A stretch of DNA of 64,000 nt from Collinsella sp. GTDB taxonomy: Bacteria > Actinomycetota > Coriobacteriia > Coriobacteriales > Coriobacteriaceae. Below the pieces are notes generated by a model. That model saw only the letters and a list, made by a program, of their open reading frames with translations. It was not told where the DNA came from and searched no databases. The DNA is taken from NCBI GenBank assembly GCA_019419455.1, contig DXZW01000018.1, forward strand, positions 1-64,000. The letters run 5' to 3'. How positions within the stretch are numbered: the stretch's first letter is position 1; every line of letters starts with the position of its first letter. A program made the translations under genes and the position numbers. Shown here one piece after another: positions 24,245 to 32,304 of the stretch.

Positions 24245-25021
24245 ATGCCCCGATGCGCCCGCCCCGTTTCGATCACCGGCTATTACCACGTCTTTGACCG
24301 CGGCAACTCCAAACAGATTATTTTTGAAGATGACTCCGACCGTTATCGTTTCTTATCGGATATCTCGGACAGGTTTGCGCGCCATGAAGTGGCGGTGTTG
24401 GCTTGGTGCCTTATGGACAATCACTTCCATTTGATGGTTGATGACCCATTTGACAACCTTTCAAAGGCAATGCAGTGCGCGCTGACGGCATATGCTAAGT
24501 ATTTCAATGGAAAAACGGGGAGAACGGGACATCTGTTTGACAATCGCTATTCGCGGGTCGCGGTTGAGTCGGACACGCAGGCGGTGCAGCTGCTCGACTA
24601 TATTCATCTCAATCCCGTGAAGGGTGCGCTTGACTCGCTCGATGCGTACCGCTGGTCAAGCTATAAGGCGTATCAGCTGGGCTATGATCCCTTTGACATC
24701 TGTGATGCGGCTCCTATGCTCGATATTGTCGGTGGCTCCCGTTGCTATTGCGAGCATCTCGAGGAAGTTGCCGGGCGCATCTGGCCAATGGAGGTTCTTC
24801 CACGCCGGCGGATCCCCGATGAGGAGGCCCTTTCCGTTGCGCGCGAAGTTCTGCCGAGCATAGATCCTGCACTGCTCAAAGCCCTGCCACGCCCCGAACG
24901 CGATGCGTGTCTGCTGAGGCTTAGGCGGGCGCATCTCACGGTCAAGCAAATTGCCCGTATCACCGGCATCGGCGCTACAAGCGTGACCAAGGCAACTGCA
25001 GGCTGGAAGGATGCTGCGTGA
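24245..25021 (+). CDS. REP-associated tyrosine (Y1, IS200-like) transposase
   Basis: 258 aa. HUH endonucleases of this group nick single-stranded REP-type hairpins. Visible features are the N-terminal GYYHVFDRGN, the HUH motif in CLMDNHFHLMVD, and a Tyr-containing helix around LTAYAKYFNGKTGRTGHLFDNRYSR with LLDYIHLNPVKG and YRWSSYKAY, all standard for TnpA_REP proteins. The C-terminal third carries a helix-turn-helix-like segment (LTVKQIARITGIGATSVTKATAG). The ATG at 24245 has GAAAGGAGAG just upstream. The gene is intact and of full length, so the element may be active. Confidence 0.92.
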   Translation: MPRCARPVSITGYYHVFDRGNSKQIIFEDDSDRYRFLSDISDRFARHEVAVLAWCLMDNHFHLMVDDPFDNLSKAMQCALTAYAKYFNGKTGRTGHLFDNRYSRVAVESDTQAVQLLDYIHLNPVKGALDSLDAYRWSSYKAYQLGYDPFDICDAAPMLDIVGGSRCYCEHLEEVAGRIWPMEVLPRRRIPDEEALSVAREVLPSIDPALLKALPRPERDACLLRLRRAHLTVKQIARITGIGATSVTKATAGWKDAA

Positions 25022-25061
25022 GGCAGGGGCCGGAGCCAGTCAGTGCGTCGCATGCGTGCTT

Positions 25062-25113
25062 CATGTCTGTCCCCAATGCGTGAAAGCACTCATGTAAGTC
25101 TGTCCCCAATGAG
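25062..25113 (-). repeat. Right inverted repeat of the RAYT element, REP-like
   Basis: It is the reverse complement of the left repeat with three substitutions. The internal hairpin is ATGCGTG-AAAG-CACTCAT, one pair weaker than in the left copy. Confidence 0.8.
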
Positions 25114-25120
25114 TGCAAAA

Positions 25121-25147
25121 AGGAACCCTCCGTAGGGGAGGGCTCCT
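25121..25147 (-). terminator. Terminator of rpmB
   Basis: On the minus strand an 11-bp stem with one wobble (25137-25147 with 25121-25131) is followed by TTTTTG. Confidence 0.85.
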
Positions 25148-25217
25148 TTGGTAAGTTCTATGTGAACGCGAGGTCTTTGACCCGGAGAGTCCGAGGTACT
25201 TGTTGGTAAGACCTTAT

Positions 25218-25406
25218 TTAGGAGCGCGCAACCTTGCCGGACTTGAGGCAGGTGGAGCAAACGTTCATCTTGCGACGGTGACCATCGACGACGACGTAGA
25301 CGCGCTGGATGTTGGGGCGGAACTTACGGTTGGTGACGCGGTGAGAGTGGCTGATGGAGCGACCGGCAACGGGGTGCTTACCGCAAACTTCGCAAACTTT
25401 GGACAT
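25218..25406 (-). CDS. rpmB: 50S ribosomal protein L28
   Basis: 62 aa. Large-subunit protein L28. The zinc-ribbon form is present, with CEVCGK near the N-terminus and CSTCLK near the C-terminus, and the family core SHSHRVTNRKFRPNIQRV between them. The ATG at 25406 (minus strand) follows AAGGAGG; an upstream in-frame start has no ribosome site. It is monocistronic, with its own TGCTATAGT extended -10 at 25461-25466 and a terminator that abuts the RAYT element. Confidence 0.97.
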   Translation of the reverse strand: MSKVCEVCGKHPVAGRSISHSHRVTNRKFRPNIQRVYVVVDGHRRKMNVCSTCLKSGKVARS

Positions 25407-25460
25407 AACTGACCCTCCTTGGGCGACAAACGAACATGTCGCGTTAACAAACAAGCCTGA

Positions 25461-25466
25461 ACTATA
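25461..25466 (-). promoter_or_regulatory. Extended -10 of rpmB
   Basis: The minus strand reads TGCTATAGT, the same as the rpsT promoter at 38149-38157. TTGCGC lies 20 bp upstream, too far for a good -35. The rest of 25467-25690 shows no gene I can support. Confidence 0.55.
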
Positions 25467-25729
25467 GCACAGAAGCAGCTCCCTGTGCGCAATCTACACA
25501 GAGATATTCCTCTTTTGGCGATAGTGCCCACGCTACGGCCCTGGACGTAGATCCGATTTGCGTGCAGCAGAGGGGATTATGCCAGCTCGAACCAAGGTTT
25601 TCAAGCTCGTCCCACAAATATATATAGGTTTATGGAGTGTTGGGCTCCGTTTACGGATTGCTCTGTATTTATGCTCGCAATTAAGCTCGAGGTTGGCTAC
25701 ACTATCCAGTGACCATTAAAGGGGTACGA

Positions 25730-25818
25730 GATACCCACATGGAATTACATTGCTGCCAAAGAGCAGCCCTTCCTGTGGGTGTCTGGTCCGCTTTGAGCGG
25801 TCGGGCATCTATTTTTTT
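25730..25818 (+). promoter_or_regulatory. Pyrimidine operon leader: attenuator with mutually exclusive stems, probably PyrR-responsive
   Basis: Stem 1 pairs 25730-25739 with 25774-25783 (10 bp, one wobble) and encloses a GCTG/CAGC hairpin whose loop reads CCAAAGAG, similar to the PyrR binding loop core (CCNGNGAG). Stem 2, 25779-25792 with 25796-25808 (CCGCT/AGCGG inner pairs, one mismatch, one bulge), is followed by seven T at 25812-25818 and looks like a terminator. The two stems share 25779-25783, so they cannot form together. A TACACT -10 lies at 25698-25703. The presence of pyrR immediately downstream supports the reading. Confidence 0.65.
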
Positions 25819-25857
25819 GACTGTGTCAGCAGTCAAGACATGTGAGGAAGGAGATCG

Positions 25858-26442
25858 ATGGGCACGACTTCCCCCAAGGCGGTCATCATGGACGAGACCG
25901 CCGTCAATCGAGCGATGACCCGCATCGCGCACGAGATTCTCGAGCGCAACGAGGGCTGTGAAGATCTCGCTCTGGTCGGCATCGTCACGCGCGGCGACCT
26001 TCTGGCAAAGAAGCTCGCCGAGGAAATCAAGGAGATCGAGGGCGTCGACGTTCCGCTCGGCAGCCTGGACATCAGCTTCTACCGCGATGACTATGCGACC
26101 AATTTCGCTCCCGCGATCCACGCTACCAACATTCCCTTCAGCGTCGACGGCAAGCGCGTCGTTTTGGTGGACGACATCCTGTATACGGGCCGTACCATCC
26201 GCGCCGCTCTTGACGCCGTCATGGACCTGGGCCGTCCGAGCCGCATCGAGCTGGCAGTCCTCGTTGACCGCGGCCACCGCGAGCTCCCCATCTCGCCGGA
26301 CTTTGTCGGCAAGAACGTTCCCTCGTCGCATGAGGAGAACGTGCACCTATATATGAAGGAAGTCGACGGCCACACCGCCGTCGAGATTAACGACGTCGCG
26401 CCGGGTTCCCACGTGGGCTCCGCGCCGCTGGGAGGTGAGTAG
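25858..26442 (+). CDS. pyrR: Bifunctional pyr operon regulator / uracil phosphoribosyltransferase PyrR
   Basis: 194 aa. PyrR binds pyr leader RNA in response to UMP and also has UPRT activity. The PRPP-binding motif is VVLVDDILYTGRTIRAALDA; VGIVTRGDLLAKKL, YRDDY and VLVDRGHRELPISPDFVGKNVPSS are family blocks. The ATG at 25858 follows GAAGGAG. It is the first gene of pyrR-B-C-K-D-F, directly behind the candidate attenuator at 25730-25818, so self-regulation of the operon is likely. It is slightly longer than typical (about 180 aa) because of a C-terminal tail. Confidence 0.96.
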   Translation: MGTTSPKAVIMDETAVNRAMTRIAHEILERNEGCEDLALVGIVTRGDLLAKKLAEEIKEIEGVDVPLGSLDISFYRDDYATNFAPAIHATNIPFSVDGKRVVLVDDILYTGRTIRAALDAVMDLGRPSRIELAVLVDRGHRELPISPDFVGKNVPSSHEENVHLYMKEVDGHTAVEINDVAPGSHVGSAPLGGE

Positions 26443-26446
26443 TACC

Positions 26447-27391
26447 GTGGCGTTCAACCATAAGCACCTGATCGACATTACCGAGTACTCTGAAGAGGAT
26501 ATCAAGCTCATCCTCGAGACCGCCAAGGCGTTCTCCGAGGTCAACGAGCGTGCCATCAAGAAGGTCCCCACGCTCAAGGGCAAGACCATCGTCAACATGT
26601 TCAACGAGCCCTCGACGCGCACCCGCAGCTCTTTCGAGCTCGCCGAGAAGCGTCTTTCGGCCGACAGCCTTAACTTTGGCGGCTCCTCGACCTCCACGGT
26701 CAAGGGCGAGAGCCTCGTCGACACCGTTGAGACCCTCAACGCCTATAAGATCGACTGCATCGTCGTACGCGACAAGCACGCCGGTGCCCCCTACATCGTC
26801 ACGCAGAACTCGCCCGCGAGCGTCATCTGCGCAGGTGACGGCAAGCACAACCATCCCACGCAGGCCCTGCTCGACCTGTACACCATCTGGGAGCACAAGG
26901 GTGACTTCCACGGTCTGAAGGTCGCCGTCGTCGGCGATATCGCGCACTCCCGCGTTTGCGGCTCGCTGATCCCCGCCCTTAAGATCATGGGCTGCGAGAC
27001 CTACGCCGTCGCCCCCGGCACGCTGCTGCCGCCGGCGCCCGAGGTCCTGGGCTGCGACCACGTGACGAGCGACCTCGATTCCGTCCTGCCCGAGCTGGAC
27101 GTCGTCTACATGCTGCGCGTGCAGCAGGAGCGCCTCGAGGGTGCTCCGTTCCCGACCATTCGCGAGTACCACAAGCTCTTCGGCCTGACCAAGGACCGCG
27201 AGAAGCTCATGAAGCCCGACGCGATCATCTGCCACCCGGGCCCCATCAACCGCGGCGTCGAGTTCGACTCCTATATGGCCGACCACCCGCAACGCTCCGT
27301 CATCCTGGAGCAGGTCTACGCCGGTATCTGCGTGCGTATGGCTATCCTGTATCTGCTGCTTGGAGGTGCCGATAATGGCCTTGCTTCTTAA
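26447..27391 (+). CDS. pyrB: Aspartate carbamoyltransferase catalytic subunit
   Basis: 314 aa. It condenses carbamoyl phosphate and aspartate, the committed step of pyrimidine synthesis. The carbamoyl phosphate loop is FNEPSTRTRSSFELA; HNHPTQALLDLYTIWEH, VAVVGDIAHSRVCGS, YMLRVQQER and ICHPGPINRGVEF are the other active-site blocks. No regulatory pyrI is present, as in Gram-positives. The GTG at 26447 sits 10 nt after GGAGGT and 5 nt after the pyrR stop. Its end overlaps pyrC by 17 nt. Confidence 0.97.
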   Translation: MAFNHKHLIDITEYSEEDIKLILETAKAFSEVNERAIKKVPTLKGKTIVNMFNEPSTRTRSSFELAEKRLSADSLNFGGSSTSTVKGESLVDTVETLNAYKIDCIVVRDKHAGAPYIVTQNSPASVICAGDGKHNHPTQALLDLYTIWEHKGDFHGLKVAVVGDIAHSRVCGSLIPALKIMGCETYAVAPGTLLPPAPEVLGCDHVTSDLDSVLPELDVVYMLRVQQERLEGAPFPTIREYHKLFGLTKDREKLMKPDAIICHPGPINRGVEFDSYMADHPQRSVILEQVYAGICVRMAILYLLLGGADNGLAS

Positions 27392-28664
27392 GAATGCCCA
27401 CGTCGTCGACCCGTCCGTCGAGCTTGACGGTGTCGTTGACGTCCTGATTGACGGCGACAAGATCGCCGAGGTCGGCGAGAATCTCGCCGTCGAGGGAGCC
27501 GAGGTCCGCGACTTTTCCGGCAAGTACCTCGTCCCCGGCCTGGTGGATATGCACGTTCACCTTCGCGAGCCCGGCTACGAGGTCAAAGAGGACATCGAGA
27601 GCGGCACCCGCGCAGCTGCAAAGGGCGGCTTTACCGGCGTGTGCTCCATGCCCAACACCGATCCCGTTACCGATAACGGTACCGTCGTGGAGTTCGTCAA
27701 GTCCCGTGCTGCCGAGGTCGGTCACTGCCGCGTCTATCCGTCGGGCGCTATGACCCGCGGTCTTAAGGGCGAGGCCATGTCCGAGATGGGCGATATGGTC
27801 GCCCACGGCGCCGTCGCCTTCACCGACGATGGTCGCGGCGTGCAGGGCGCGGGCATGCTCCGTCGCTGCATGGACTACGGCAAGATGTTCGGCAAGGTCT
27901 TTATGAGCCACTGCCAGGACGAGGATCTGGTCGGCCATGGCCAGATCAACGAGGGCAAGGTCTCGACCCGTCTGGCCCTCGAGGGCTGGCCGGCCGCCGG
28001 CGAGGAGCTTCAGATCGCCCGCGACATCGAGATCGCCAAGCTGACCGGTGCCAAGCTGCACATCCAGCACATCTCCACCGCTCACGGTCTCGAGCTCGTG
28101 CGTGCCGGTAAGGCCGCCGGTGTCCAGGTGACCTGCGAGGCCACCCCGCACCACATGTTCCTGACCGAGAACGACCTGGACGAGACCTACAACACCTCGC
28201 TCAAGGTCAATCCGCCGCTGCGCACCGACGAGGACGCCGAGGCCATTCGTCAGGGTGTCATCGACGGTACCGTCGACGCTATCGTCACCGATCACGCTCC
28301 CCACACCCCGTGGGAGAAGGCCCGCGAGTTCGAGCTTGCGCCCTTTGGCATGATCGGCCTCGAGACCTCCCTGTCGCTCGTACTCACCGAGCTGGTCAAC
28401 ACGGGCAAGATGAGCGTGGGCCGCATGGTCGAGCTCATGGCCATCAAGCCGCGTGAGATCCTGGGCCTCGACCAGGTTCAGGTCAAGGCGGGCTCCGTTG
28501 CCGACCTGACCGTGTTCGACCCCTCTGCCACCTGGACGGTCGGCGAGGACGGTTATGAGTCGCGCGCCGAGAACTCCGGTTTTGCCGGCCGCACGCTTAC
28601 CGGTCGCGCTACCGATGTGTTTGTCGGCGGTAAGCAGACGCTCGCCGACGGCTGCATCTGCTAG
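27375..28664 (+). CDS. pyrC: Dihydroorotase
   Basis: 429 aa. It is a zinc amidohydrolase that closes carbamoyl aspartate to dihydroorotate, of the long class I type. Metal ligands are seen in DMHVHLREPG, the later His in SHCQDED and HIQHISTAHG, and the Asp in VTDHAPHTPWEK; the carboxylated Lys is expected earlier in the barrel. VTCEATPHH and NPPLR are also diagnostic. The ATG at 27375 lies inside the end of pyrB, with GGAGG 9 nt upstream, so translation is coupled. Confidence 0.97.
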   Translation: MALLLKNAHVVDPSVELDGVVDVLIDGDKIAEVGENLAVEGAEVRDFSGKYLVPGLVDMHVHLREPGYEVKEDIESGTRAAAKGGFTGVCSMPNTDPVTDNGTVVEFVKSRAAEVGHCRVYPSGAMTRGLKGEAMSEMGDMVAHGAVAFTDDGRGVQGAGMLRRCMDYGKMFGKVFMSHCQDEDLVGHGQINEGKVSTRLALEGWPAAGEELQIARDIEIAKLTGAKLHIQHISTAHGLELVRAGKAAGVQVTCEATPHHMFLTENDLDETYNTSLKVNPPLRTDEDAEAIRQGVIDGTVDAIVTDHAPHTPWEKAREFELAPFGMIGLETSLSLVLTELVNTGKMSVGRMVELMAIKPREILGLDQVQVKAGSVADLTVFDPSATWTVGEDGYESRAENSGFAGRTLTGRATDVFVGGKQTLADGCIC

Positions 28665-28756
28665 CATAGCCTTATCGCTTTTGTGCGCGGTGCCCTTGCG
28701 GTGCCGCGCTTTCTGTTCGTTTTGACCATGCAACCGCATGGGGGATTGGAGCGTCT

Positions 28757-29548
28757 ATGCCCACACCTTCCACTGCACGCATGCACGACTTCGAGGTCGT
28801 CTCGAACCGGGAGATCGCCGATGGCATCTTCTCGCTCGTCATCTCGGCCCCCAAGCTTGCAAGTGCGCTCAAGCCCGGCCAGTTTGTGAACATTGCCGTG
28901 CCCGGCGATGCGTCCTCGCTGCTTCGCGTGCCCTTGAGCTTCTATCGCGCCGACGCCCAGGCCGGCACCGTCGAGCTGTGGTACGCCGTCGTGGGTGACG
29001 ATACTCGTCGTCTGTCGCAGATGGCCCCCGGTTCCACCTCTAACCTGCTGGGCCCCGGTGGCCGTGGCTGGATGGTACCCGAGGGCACCAGGAAGGCCCT
29101 GCTCGTCGCCGGTGGCATCGGCGTTCCGCCTGTGCTGTGCCTTGCCGGCATGCTTGCCGAGCAGAGTGTTGATGTGGACGTGTGCCTGGGCTTTGGCACC
29201 GCTTCCAAGGCCGTGGGCATCGACGAGTTCCGCGCGCTGGGCGCCACGGTTAACGTGTGCACCGACGATGGCACGCTGGGCACGCACGGTTTTTGCACCG
29301 ACCCGGCAGCCGAGCTGCTCGGCGAGGGCGGCTACGACTACGTCGCCAGCTGCGGTCCCGCCGTCATGATGAAGAAAGTCGCCGCCGCTGCCGCCGAGGC
29401 CGGTGCGTACTGCGAGGTGTCGCTCGAGCGCATGATGAGCTGTGGCTTTGGCGCCTGCAACACCTGCAATGTCGAGACGGTCGACGGTATGAAGGGTGCT
29501 TGCATGTGCGGCCCCGTGTTCGATGCTTCCAAGGTGGTGGTCTTCTAG
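28757..29548 (+). CDS. pyrK: Dihydroorotate dehydrogenase electron transfer subunit
   Basis: 263 aa. PyrK passes electrons from PyrD to NAD+ through FAD and a [2Fe-2S] cluster. The flavin domain shows PGQFVNIAVPG and RVPLSFYRAD; the nucleotide domain shows LLVAGGIGVPPVLCLA; the C-terminal cluster motif is MSCGFGACNTCNVET...GACMCGPVF with four Cys. The ATG is preceded by TTGGAG. It follows pyrC by 92 nt, the longest gap in the operon and without an obvious terminator, and overlaps pyrD by one base. It defines the class 1B NAD-linked enzyme. Confidence 0.95.
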   Translation: MPTPSTARMHDFEVVSNREIADGIFSLVISAPKLASALKPGQFVNIAVPGDASSLLRVPLSFYRADAQAGTVELWYAVVGDDTRRLSQMAPGSTSNLLGPGGRGWMVPEGTRKALLVAGGIGVPPVLCLAGMLAEQSVDVDVCLGFGTASKAVGIDEFRALGATVNVCTDDGTLGTHGFCTDPAAELLGEGGYDYVASCGPAVMMKKVAAAAAEAGAYCEVSLERMMSCGFGACNTCNVETVDGMKGACMCGPVFDASKVVVF

Positions 29549-30471
29549 TGGGTACCGTGAACATGGCCGTCGATTTCGGCGGCGTCAAGATGCAAAACCC
29601 CATCAACACCGCAGCCGGTACCTTTGGCTACGGCTGGCAGTTCCAGAACTTCTTTGATGTTTCCCAACTGGGCGCCATCACCACCAAGGGTTGCGCAGCC
29701 GAGCCCTGGCCCGGTAACCCCGCGCCCCGCATGGCCGAGATCCCCGGCGGTATGATCAACTCCGTGGGCCTTCAGAACCCCGGCGTGGCCGCCTTTGCTC
29801 GCGAGTCCGGTCCGTGGCTCGAACAGCTGTCCAAGGACGGCTGCCAGGTCATCTGTCAGGTTGCCGGCCACTCCGTTGACGAGTTTGTGCGCGCGCTCGA
29901 GATGTATGTCGAGCTATGCCCCTGGGCTGCCGGCTACGAGATCAACGTGAGCTGCCCCAACATCGCCGCCGGCGGTGCCGCCATGGGCTCTACGCCCGAG
30001 GGCGCCTCTTCCGTTATGGCTGCCTGCCGCAAGGTGACCGATAAGCCGCTGTTCGTGAAGATGGCGCCGGTCAACGTCGCCGAGATCGCCAAGGCCCTCG
30101 AAGCCGCCGGCGCCGACGGCCTTTCGGTCATTAACTCCATCCAGGGCATGGCCATCGACGTCCATACCCGCAAGTCCCGCGTGGCAAAGCCCAAGGGCGG
30201 CCTTTCGGGCCCGCTGTGCCACCACATCGCCGTGCGCATGGTCTGGGAGGTCGCCCAGGCCGTCGATATCCCCATCAACGGTGTCGGCGGTGTCATGACC
30301 GGCGAGGATGCGGCCGAGTTTATCCTGGCCGGTGCCACCTGCGTGTCGGTTGGCATGGCCAACTTCGTCGATCCGTGCGCTTCGCTCAAGATCGCGCACG
30401 AGCTCGAGGCCTGGGCGGAGTCCCAGGGCGTAAAGGACATCAACGAGCTGGTAGGTGCTTTCGAATGCTAG
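29548..30471 (+). CDS. pyrD: Dihydroorotate dehydrogenase, catalytic subunit (class 1B)
   Basis: 307 aa. FMN TIM barrel that oxidises dihydroorotate to orotate with PyrK. Family blocks: VKMQNPINTAAGTFGYGWQ, AITTKGCAAEPWPGNPAPR, GMINSVGLQNPGV, YEINVSCPNIAAGG with the catalytic Cys, and GVGGVMTGEDAAEFILAGAT. The GTG at 29548 overlaps the pyrK stop (TAGTG); later in-frame GTG (29557) and ATG (29563) are possible starts. The stop overlaps pyrF by 7 nt. Confidence 0.96.
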   Translation: MGTVNMAVDFGGVKMQNPINTAAGTFGYGWQFQNFFDVSQLGAITTKGCAAEPWPGNPAPRMAEIPGGMINSVGLQNPGVAAFARESGPWLEQLSKDGCQVICQVAGHSVDEFVRALEMYVELCPWAAGYEINVSCPNIAAGGAAMGSTPEGASSVMAACRKVTDKPLFVKMAPVNVAEIAKALEAAGADGLSVINSIQGMAIDVHTRKSRVAKPKGGLSGPLCHHIAVRMVWEVAQAVDIPINGVGGVMTGEDAAEFILAGATCVSVGMANFVDPCASLKIAHELEAWAESQGVKDINELVGAFEC

Positions 30472-31181
30472 AGACCGATGCCCGCGACCGTGTGATCGTC
30501 GCCCTCGACTGCGACCGTGAGCGCGCACTCGAGCTCGCCCACGAGCTTTCGGGCCATGCCGCCTGGCTTAAGGTTGGTATGACGCTCTATTACGCTGAGG
30601 GCCCCGAGATCGTCAAGACCTTTAAGGACCTGGGCTTTAAGGTCTTCCTTGACCTTAAGTTCCATGATATTCCGCATCAGGTTCGCGGTGCCGCCCGTTC
30701 GGCCTCGCTTGCCGGTGCCGACCTGCTCTCGGTTCACGGCTTGGGTTCGGGCGCCATGCTCGCTGCCTGCCGCGAGGGTGCCGAGGAGGCGCGCGAGGAC
30801 CGCGCCAAGCTCGTCGCCATCACCGTGCTCACGAGCATGAATCAGGATGCCTTGAGCGAGATCGGCGTCGAGTCGCCCGTGGCCGAGGAGGCCGCCCGCC
30901 TGGCAAAGCTCGCTCAGGCCAACGGCATCGATGGCATTGTGTGCTCGCCGATGGAGGCTCACGACATGCGTGAGCTGCTGGGCCCTGATGCCCTGATCGT
31001 GACTCCGGGTGTGCGTCCGGTGGGTGCCGCCCTTGGTGATCAGTCCCGCGTGGCGACGCCTTCCCAGGCTATCGAGCGTGGCGCAAGCCACATTGTGGTG
31101 GGCCGTCCCATCACCGGTGCCGACGATCCGGTTGCCGCCTTTGACGCCATCGTCGCTGAGCTGGTCGAAAACGTCGCGTAA
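30465..31181 (+). CDS. pyrF: Orotidine 5'-phosphate decarboxylase
   Basis: 238 aa. It decarboxylates OMP to UMP, the last step of the pathway. The barrel shows VIVALDCDRERALELA, LKVGMTLYYAEGP, the catalytic DLKFHDIPHQV (Asp-Lys-Asp), ITVLTSMN, TPGVRP and GASHIVVGRPITGADDP. The ATG lies within the end of pyrD. carAB and pyrE are not in the operon and must be elsewhere if the pathway is complete. Confidence 0.97.
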   Translation: MLETDARDRVIVALDCDRERALELAHELSGHAAWLKVGMTLYYAEGPEIVKTFKDLGFKVFLDLKFHDIPHQVRGAARSASLAGADLLSVHGLGSGAMLAACREGAEEAREDRAKLVAITVLTSMNQDALSEIGVESPVAEEAARLAKLAQANGIDGIVCSPMEAHDMRELLGPDALIVTPGVRPVGAALGDQSRVATPSQAIERGASHIVVGRPITGADDPVAAFDAIVAELVENVA

Positions 31182-31226
31182 AAGATTCCCCTAAGTCACC
31201 ACTTTTGGGTCTCATTAGCACAAAAT

Positions 31227-31284
31227 AGCCCCTGTGCCTGCGTAAACTTTCCCATCCTTTGTGTGGAATCGCAGGTCAGGGGCT
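31227..31284 (+). repeat. Long-range inverted repeat behind pyrF
   Basis: AGCCCCTG and CCTGCG (31227-31242) pair with CGCAGG and CAGGGGCT (31270-31284), with a large loop. No T-run follows, so it may be a weak pyr operon terminator or an mRNA 3' structure. Confidence 0.4.
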
Positions 31285-31303
31285 TAACTTTGGGCGCAGT
31301 ATA

Positions 31304-31332
31304 TTGCACTTTTTGCGGGTATCGTCTAACCT
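31304..31332 (+). promoter_or_regulatory. Candidate promoter of mihF-gmk-rpoZ-thiI
   Basis: TTGCAC at 31304-31309 and TAACCT at 31327-31332 are 17 bp apart. A second candidate, an extended -10 TGCTAAAAT (31368-31376), lies nearer the gene. Confidence 0.4.
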
Positions 31333-31347
31333 ATGGAGCCGCGATTG

Positions 31348-31379
31348 GGCATTTTGTACGTTCTACGTGCTAAAATGCC
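31348..31379. promoter_or_regulatory. 32-bp dyad overlapping an extended -10 upstream of mihF
   Basis: GGCATTTT (31348-31355) and AAAATGCC (31372-31379) are exact complements around two ACGT tetramers. The right arm contains the extended -10 TGCTAAAAT. The symmetry suggests an operator, perhaps for mIHF autoregulation. Confidence 0.45.
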
Positions 31380-31420
31380 AATTATTGAATCAGATATAAC
31401 CCAACTATTTGGAGGTACGA

Positions 31421-31729
31421 ATGGCACTCCCTCAGCTTACCGATGAGCAGCGTAAGCAGGCTCTTGAGAAGGCTGCTGCCGCACGTCACGCCCGCGCTGA
31501 GCTTCGCGAGCAGATCAAGAAGGGCGAGAAGTCCCTCGAGTCCGTGCTCAACTCCGATGACCCCATCGCTTCCCGCATGAAGGTTTCCACCCTCATCGAG
31601 TCTCTTCCTGGTTATGGCAAGGCCAAGGCCGCCAAGATCATGGAGGAGCTCGGTATCTCCGCTACCCGTCGCGTCCAGGGCCTCGGCGTCCGTCAGCGCG
31701 AGCAGCTCCTCGAGCAGCTGACCAAATAA
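31421..31729 (+). CDS. mihF: Actinobacterial integration host factor (mIHF)
   Basis: 102 aa. It is a small nucleoid-associated DNA-binding protein of the mycobacterial IHF type, unrelated to E. coli IHF. The C-terminal half has the helix-two-turn-helix-like block SRMKVSTLIESLPGYGKAKAAKIMEELGISATRRVQGLGVRQREQLLEQL; the N-terminus is a charged helix. The ATG follows GGAGG by 6 nt. gmk and rpoZ follow directly, the arrangement seen throughout Actinobacteria, and this is the best single phylogenetic clue in the window. Confidence 0.96.
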   Translation: MALPQLTDEQRKQALEKAAAARHARAELREQIKKGEKSLESVLNSDDPIASRMKVSTLIESLPGYGKAKAAKIMEELGISATRRVQGLGVRQREQLLEQLTK

Positions 31730-32299
31730 GTGAGCGCTCAGGATTCCAAGCTCTTTGTGATTTCTGGACCGTCAGGCGCAGGCAAGGGTACGCTCGTCAC
31801 TCGTGTGCGCGAGCGCCGCTCGAACCTGGGCCTGACGGTTTCGGCTACCACGCGAGCACCACGCAAAGGTGAGGTCGACGGCGTCAACTACTTTTTTCTG
31901 ACGCGCGAGGAGTTCGACCGCCGCGTGGCAAACGGCGAGTTTGTTGAGTGGGCCGAGGTCCACGGTAACTGCTACGGGACGTTGGTGAGCGAGGTCACAT
32001 CCAAGCTCGCCTCGGGCGCGTCTCTGATTTTGGAGATCGATGTCCAGGGCGCCCTGCAGGTGAAGGAGCGTTTCCCCGAGGCCGTGCTGATCTTTATCAA
32101 GCCGCCTTCGCTTGAGGTGCTCCGCGAGCGTCTAGTCGGTCGCGGTACCGAGACGCCCGAGACGATTGAGCTGCGTATGGCAAACGCCGCCGATGAGCTT
32201 GCCCTTGCCGACCGCTACGACGACGTCGTGGTTAATGACGATCTCGACCGCGCGACCGATGAGCTCGTTCGCGTTCTCGATATGCATGAAAGGATCTGA
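31730..32299 (+). CDS. gmk: Guanylate kinase
   Basis: 189 aa. It converts GMP to GDP. The P-loop is VISGPSGAGKGTL, followed by VSATTRAPRKGEVDGVNYFFLTREEF, FVEWAEVHGNCYGT and LEIDVQGALQVKERFPEAV, all standard. The GTG start directly abuts the mihF stop, and the upstream gene end supplies a weak ribosome site, suggesting coupled translation. rpoZ follows after 5 nt. In many bacteria gmk and rpoZ are co-transcribed, tying guanine nucleotide supply to RNA polymerase assembly. Confidence 0.97.
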   Translation: MSAQDSKLFVISGPSGAGKGTLVTRVRERRSNLGLTVSATTRAPRKGEVDGVNYFFLTREEFDRRVANGEFVEWAEVHGNCYGTLVSEVTSKLASGASLILEIDVQGALQVKERFPEAVLIFIKPPSLEVLRERLVGRGTETPETIELRMANAADELALADRYDDVVVNDDLDRATDELVRVLDMHERI

Positions 32300-32304
32300 G
32301 GTCC

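Larger units (their letters stand above)
24066..25113 (+). mobile_element. RAYT-type element: REP-associated Y1 transposase between 51-bp inverted repeats
   Basis: The element spans two near-identical inverted repeats (24066-24116 and 25062-25113, three mismatches in 51) and one tnpA-REP gene. It sits between divergently acting minus-strand units adhE and rpmB, and its right end stops 7 bp before the rpmB terminator. No target duplication is evident, consistent with HUH-type chemistry. Confidence 0.8.

Noticed and set aside
25579..25719. 46-codon ORF upstream of pyrR
   Set aside because: The GAGGGG before its ATG is only 3 nt away, the peptide has no features, and it runs into the pyr promoter.
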